Assembly: GCA_002479715.1 (NCBI GenBank)
Contig: DLOT01000022.1
Coordinates: forward strand, 1,204-8,987
Reading direction: 5' to 3'
From: Ruminococcus sp. UBA7477
GTDB taxonomy: Bacteria; Bacillota; Clostridia; Oscillospirales; Ruminococcaceae
DNA: 7,784 nucleotides
The translations under genes were made by a program, and so were the position numbers. Numbering within the stretch: the stretch's first letter is position 1; each line of letters begins with the position of its first letter. Shown in pieces: positions 6,401 to 7,784 of this stretch. The notes beneath the pieces were generated by a model, which ran no database searches, was not told the origin of the DNA, and saw nothing but the letters and a program-made list of their open reading frames with translations.

Positions 6401-7784
6401 CGCAGAAATCAAAGAAGCTCTGCCATGCATCCGCTTCGTTCGGAGCGCCCGCGACCATATCGTTCGTTATGTGGGTCAGCTCCGTGATCCTCGGCGGTAT
6501 GGAGCGCGGCGGCTTGGAGAAGGTATCAAAGCTTTCGACCACAGCGCCGTTTCTTATCCTTACCGCACCTATCTCGATTATCTTGTCATATAACGGCGAA
6601 AGGCCTGTCGTTTCAATATCGAAGGCTATGAACTCATCGCTCAGGCTCCGACAGTCGTCGCCTTTGAGTATGCTCTCGTCGTCGTTTATCTGATAAGCCT
6701 CACACCCGAAAAGGACCTTGAAGCTCTTGCCGCTTTTTCTGATCTTATCGCACTCCGACATCGCCTCGGGGAAGCCCTGACAGCAGCCGTGGTCGGTTAT
6801 TGCCAGCGCCCTGTGCCCCCATTTTGCCGCCTGGGCGACGATATTTCCGGCAGGAGTTATGCCGTCCTTAGTAGACATATTGGTGTGGCAGTGCAGCTCG
6901 ACCCTTTTCATCTCAGACTTATCTTTTCTCTCACGCCGCTTGACTATCATCATATCGGTGCAGGTAATGTACTTCTTACGGTCAAAGCTGTCCTCGGAAA
7001 GGGTGCCTTTTATTGCAACGGTCTTTCCCTTTATCCTGGAGAGTATCTCCTCCAGATCGTCCTTGCTTTTCTTGAAGGGCGATTTTTTGTTAGGCTTGGC
7101 GCCGGCGATGATCTTCAGTGACTGCGAGCTTGTGTAGTCGGTTATCATCACCTTTGCGATGAGCAGAGAGCCGTTTTTTACGTCCTTGGTTTCTATCTCA
7201 AAAACGTCGCCCCACATGACGCAGGGCGCGGCGTCCTCGGCGAGGTCTTTCAAAGGGGTCAGCTCTCCTCCCGAAAGGCGCGAACCGAACAGCAAGACGG
7301 CTCCCTCGCCGTCCAGCATATCGCTCTGAAAATTCACGTCATAAACGACATATTTATCCTCGGGGTCTTTTTTCACGACCTGTTCAGCCTGCTTTTTAGC
7401 TATTACCTCAAGCGCCTGCTCGCGGTATTCCTGCAAGACCTTGCCCACCTCCGACTCGGAGCCGACAAACTCCACGCTGACCGGTCTTGAATAAAGCTCG
7501 CGCAGAAGCTGAGGCAGTGCGGTGTTTATCCCTGCCTTTTCAAGAACGTTCAGTCCGCCGTTTTTGAGCGTCACACGCAAAGTGTCGCCGTCAAGCTCGG
7601 CGTCGGCGTCATCGAGAAAGCCGTTTGTCATCGGGAAAGATCTCCGCAGAAGGCAGACGATATCCCCGAAATCTTCGGCTCTGAGCGCATTCGGCTTATA
7701 GCGCGGAGCCAGGGTAAAGCTTTGAAGCTGCAAAAATTCCTGTGCAAGCTGCTCAAAGGCTTCAATATCCGCAAACGGCAGGCT
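3459..7784 (-). CDS. polC: DNA polymerase III alpha subunit, PolC type (5' end outside the window)
   Basis: The Gram-positive replicative polymerase with built-in proofreading exonuclease. 1441 residues are visible, numbered here from the window edge. In order: N-terminal domain (about 1-140); OB fold (about 165-285); first part of the PHP domain with H298/H300, D331/H332 and E362; inserted DEDDh exonuclease with D389/E391 (FDIETTGL), D475 (AHNAEFD), H528 and D533; rest of PHP with H577, C627, D701/H703; polymerase core with GSRGSVGSS (869-877), zinc cysteines C897/C900/C922/C925, catalytic D951/D953 (PDIDLNFSG) and D1090 (KLDELGHD), and FPKAHAAAY; C-terminal QISLF (1435-1439), the sliding-clamp motif. 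The frame is open to the edge: the 17 codons before the TTG at 7733 read as protein, so that TTG is an internal leucine and the true start lies beyond. B. subtilis PolC is 1437 residues, so little should be missing. Confidence 0.98.
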   Translation of the reverse strand, partial: SLPFADIEAFEQLAQEFLQLQSFTLAPRYKPNALRAEDFGDIVCLLRRSFPMTNGFLDDADAELDGDTLRVTLKNGGLNVLEKAGINTALPQLLRELYSRPVSVEFVGSESEVGKVLQEYREQALEVIAKKQAEQVVKKDPEDKYVVYDVNFQSDMLDGEGAVLLFGSRLSGGELTPLKDLAEDAAPCVMWGDVFEIETKDVKNGSLLIAKVMITDYTSSQSLKIIAGAKPNKKSPFKKSKDDLEEILSRIKGKTVAIKGTLSEDSFDRKKYITCTDMMIVKRRERKDKSEMKRVELHCHTNMSTKDGITPAGNIVAQAAKWGHRALAITDHGCCQGFPEAMSECDKIRKSGKSFKVLFGCEAYQINDDESILKGDDCRSLSDEFIAFDIETTGLSPLYDKIIEIGAVRIRNGAVVESFDTFSKPPRSIPPRITELTHITNDMVAGAPNEADAWQSFFDFCGQSPVLIAHNAEFDTSFLYQFLASSGKEYDFSYIDTLAMARMLLPDSKNHKLDTVADKLGLGKFEHHRACDDARICGEIFLSLAGRLCGKNETLTDLTEKCRYQSPNEISAKGSFHQILIAKDNVGLKNLYRLVSYSNLDYFKKTPRIPRSELIRHREGLIVGSACEAGELFRAVISNRPWKQLCRIASFYDFLEIQPIGNNSFMLREGKVNSEEQLRDYNRTIVRLGEELGIPVCATGDVHFLDKSDAVFRTVIQSEMFPRDCEYQPPLYLKTTDEMLEEFEYLGKEKAFEVVVTNTNKIADMCDADLRPFPNGTFTPFIDGAVRELQVICWKRCCGVYGDCDPGSIALPEGDDADISAAFEGHIPPLVFKRLKRELDSIIKHGFAVLYMIAQKLVANSNENGYQVGSRGSVGSSFVASMSGISEVNPLVPHYLCHKCRHSEFIEDGSVGSGFDLPPKKCPVCGEEMYRDGHDIPFETFLGFEGDKSPDIDLNFSGDYQAKAHKYTEQLFGEDHVFKAGTIGSVQGKTAFGFVKKYLEDKYLPKDENGETIHDRQLPVTDAEMERLVVGCTGIKRTTSQHPGGMVVIPANYEVYDFTPVQHPAEKADSDMVTTHFDFNSLHDTILKLDELGHDNPTIYKYLEMFTGLDILKVPMSDPEVYKLFTSPEPLGVTEEEIFCPTGTLMIPELGTNFVIKMLLEARPKNFSDLLQISGLSHGTNVWTGNAQDLIASGTCDISTVIGTRDSIMTYLLYKGLEPKRAFKIMEITRKGKAPKLLTEEMKQDMRDHDVPEWYIDSCLKIKYMFPKAHAAAYNIASIRLCWFKVHEPLAFYAAMFTVKGEGFDAETVMAGSRAVRDKITELKAAPKLSATEEETLDMLLLANEMMCRGLDFLPIDIRKSHSFIYRIEDGRIRIPFCAMPGIGRSSADAVFESASQITDFISIDDFQQKSKTSKSVVEALKKVGAFGTIPQSSQISLFDF

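Noticed and set aside
6600..6900. The exonuclease inside the PHP domain as a gene fusion or insertion event
   Set aside because: This arrangement is the normal architecture of PolC, not something new to this window.
7731..7733. TTG as the start codon of polC
   Set aside because: The frame remains open to the window edge and the 17 upstream codons (SLPFADIEAFEQLAQEF) read as normal protein continuous with the N-terminal domain. The gene is simply cut by the window.

Overview
The window carries part of a Bacillota (Firmicutes) chromosome, probably a clostridial relative of the Ruminococcaceae/Oscillospiraceae. The phylum rests on two things seen directly: a PolC-type replicative DNA polymerase, and a short-form HisG paired with HisZ. 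The narrower placement is inference from base composition (roughly half G+C by eye), the PolC sequence style and the his gene order. All supported genes lie on the minus strand, so transcription runs from the right end to the left end.

Layout in transcription order: (1) 7784-3459, polC, nearly complete but open at the right edge. Every catalytic motif is visible and it ends in a clamp-binding motif. (2) 3458-3295, a 164-base intergenic region. It holds a hairpin that probably ends the polC transcript, a very good extended -10 sigma-A promoter, and a cluster of overlapping inverted repeats from the -10 box to about +17 that looks like an operator. (3) 3294-2077 hisZ, 2087-1455 hisG, 1413-109 hisD and 112-1 the start of hisC. 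These form the head of a histidine biosynthesis operon that must continue to the left of the window.

How the genes work together: HisG (short catalytic form) and HisZ (a histidyl-tRNA synthetase-like regulatory subunit) should form the hetero-oligomeric ATP phosphoribosyltransferase that commits PRPP and ATP to histidine synthesis. HisC makes histidinol phosphate late in the pathway, and HisD performs the final two oxidations to histidine. hisZ and hisG overlap by 11 bases, hisD and hisC overlap by ATGA, and hisG and hisD are 41 bases apart, which fits one polycistronic unit. The predicted leader is only about 53 nt, too short for a T-box, so control most likely acts at transcription initiation through the palindromic cluster.

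No mobile element, CRISPR array, RNA gene or unfamiliar gene is visible. No undescribed system was found. The most useful lead is the putative his operator; smaller ones are sequence peculiarities of this PolC.
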